Assembly (NCBI RefSeq): GCF_031583065.1
Contig: NZ_CP134053.1
Coordinates: forward strand, 620,001 to 684,000
Source of the DNA: Streptomyces sp. CGMCC 4.7035
GTDB taxonomy: Bacteria > Actinomycetota > Actinomycetes > Streptomycetales > Streptomycetaceae
DNA length: 64,000 nt
Direction: 5' to 3'
The position numbers and the translations under genes were made by a program. This document shows, in pieces, positions 63,610 to 64,000 of this stretch. Every line of letters starts with the position of its first letter. The first letter of the stretch is position 1. The notes under the pieces were generated by a model that saw nothing but the letters and a program-made list of their open reading frames with translations, was not told the origin of the DNA and searched no databases.

Positions 63610-64000
63610 ATGGCAGTAAGTACCTCAGCCGTCGGCGGAGCCGACGTCACCGGAGCGGGCGCCGCCGAGGCGATGTGCCCCTACCGCCTCGTCCTGGAGC
63701 ATGTGACCAGCCGTTGGGGCGTCCTCGTCCTGATCGAGCTCCTCGACCGCCCCCATCGCTTCAGCGAGCTGCGCCGGGCGATCGGGCAGGTGGCCCGCGT
63801 CAGCGAGAAGATGCTCACCCAGACCCTGCAGACCCTGGAGCGCGACGGCCTGGTCCACCGCGACGCCAAGCCGGTGATTCCGCCGAGGGTCGACTACTCC
63901 CTCACCGACCTGGGCCGCGAGGCGGCGGAACAGGTGCGTGCGCTGGCGTCCTGGACGCACGAGCGCATGGCCGAGGTCGAGCGGGCCCGCCAGTCGTACG
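63610..64000 (+). CDS. HxlR-family regulator, 3' end beyond the window
   Basis: The first 130 codons are present. The winged HTH of the HxlR/MarR-like group: CPYRLVLEHVTSRWGVLVLI, then LLDRPHRFSELRRAIGQVAR, SEKMLTQTLQTLERDGLVHR and VDYSLTDLGREAAEQ (wing). A cysteine at residue 23 just before the domain matches the redox-sensing Cys of the QorR/HypR-type members. It is probably the repressor of the divergent quinone-reductase-like gene, possibly thiol-switched. ATG at 63610 has little Shine-Dalgarno. Confidence 0.9.
   Translation, partial: MAVSTSAVGGADVTGAGAAEAMCPYRLVLEHVTSRWGVLVLIELLDRPHRFSELRRAIGQVARVSEKMLTQTLQTLERDGLVHRDAKPVIPPRVDYSLTDLGREAAEQVRALASWTHERMAEVERARQSY

Overview
This 64-kb window is high-GC DNA with almost every codon ending in G or C, Shine-Dalgarno starts, many GTG starts and 1-11 bp gene overlaps. 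It looks like the chromosomal core of a Streptomyces (Actinomycetota). The gene order follows the region that in Streptomyces carries the futalosine menaquinone pathway and the nuoA-N respiratory complex I operon. No tRNA, rRNA, CRISPR array, insertion sequence or intact mobile element was seen.

Layout. 1-5 kb: end of a UbiA prenyltransferase, a small secreted protein, UbiX, an Lrp/AsnC regulator, MqnE, GNAT, a DUF4229 protein and a TetR regulator, then a tandem terminator-like repeat. 5-8 kb: divergent MaoC-like dehydratase and long-chain acyl-CoA synthetase. 8.2-11.8 kb: a remnant of a LAL-type regulator and a ribose-like ABC importer whose genes are split across a divergent promoter, probably an accessory insertion. 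11.9-19.7 kb: cold-shock protein, MqnA, Ser/Thr kinase, two paralogous membrane proteins with an NPLHG/CxxC motif, an orphan prepilin peptidase, MqnC and its small partner. 19.7-20.2 kb: remnants of a chitinase and a family-2 glycosyltransferase. 20.2-24.6 kb: MenG/UbiE, PASTA protein, GNAT, geranylgeranyl-reductase-type menaquinone reductase, peptide deformylase remnant and an NlpC/P60 hydrolase. 25.3-41.5 kb: complete nuoABCDEFGHIJKLMN, preceded by a long regulatory region with Rex-like and Crp-like sites. 41.6-53.4 kb: RecQ, fumarylacetoacetase, an ATP-grasp ligase with a flavin oxidoreductase, HAD phosphatase, a transglycosylase under a c-di-AMP (ydaO-type) riboswitch, a CocE/NonD-type hydrolase and a long-chain polyprenyl diphosphate synthase. 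53.4-64 kb: CHRD/DUF3455 secreted protein, a LolA-like protein with an ABC exporter, NUDIX, a DUF6668-like protein, a TPR protein, RarD permease, and an NAD(P)-binding quinone-reductase-like gene divergent from an HxlR regulator.

How it fits together. At least eight genes act in menaquinone synthesis: UbiA-like, UbiX, MqnE, MqnA, MqnC, MenG, the reductase and the polyprenyl synthase. They surround complex I, which delivers electrons to menaquinone, so the window is an electron-transport neighbourhood with a redox-responsive (Rex) control point at nuoA. Cell-wall genes (NlpC/P60, transglycosylase, PASTA, Ser/Thr kinase) form a second theme. The least explained items are the NPLHG/CxxC paralogue pair, the GTGAACGCGT repeats upstream of nuo, the ATP-grasp/flavoprotein pair and the split importer. 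All function calls come from reading motifs; no database search was run.
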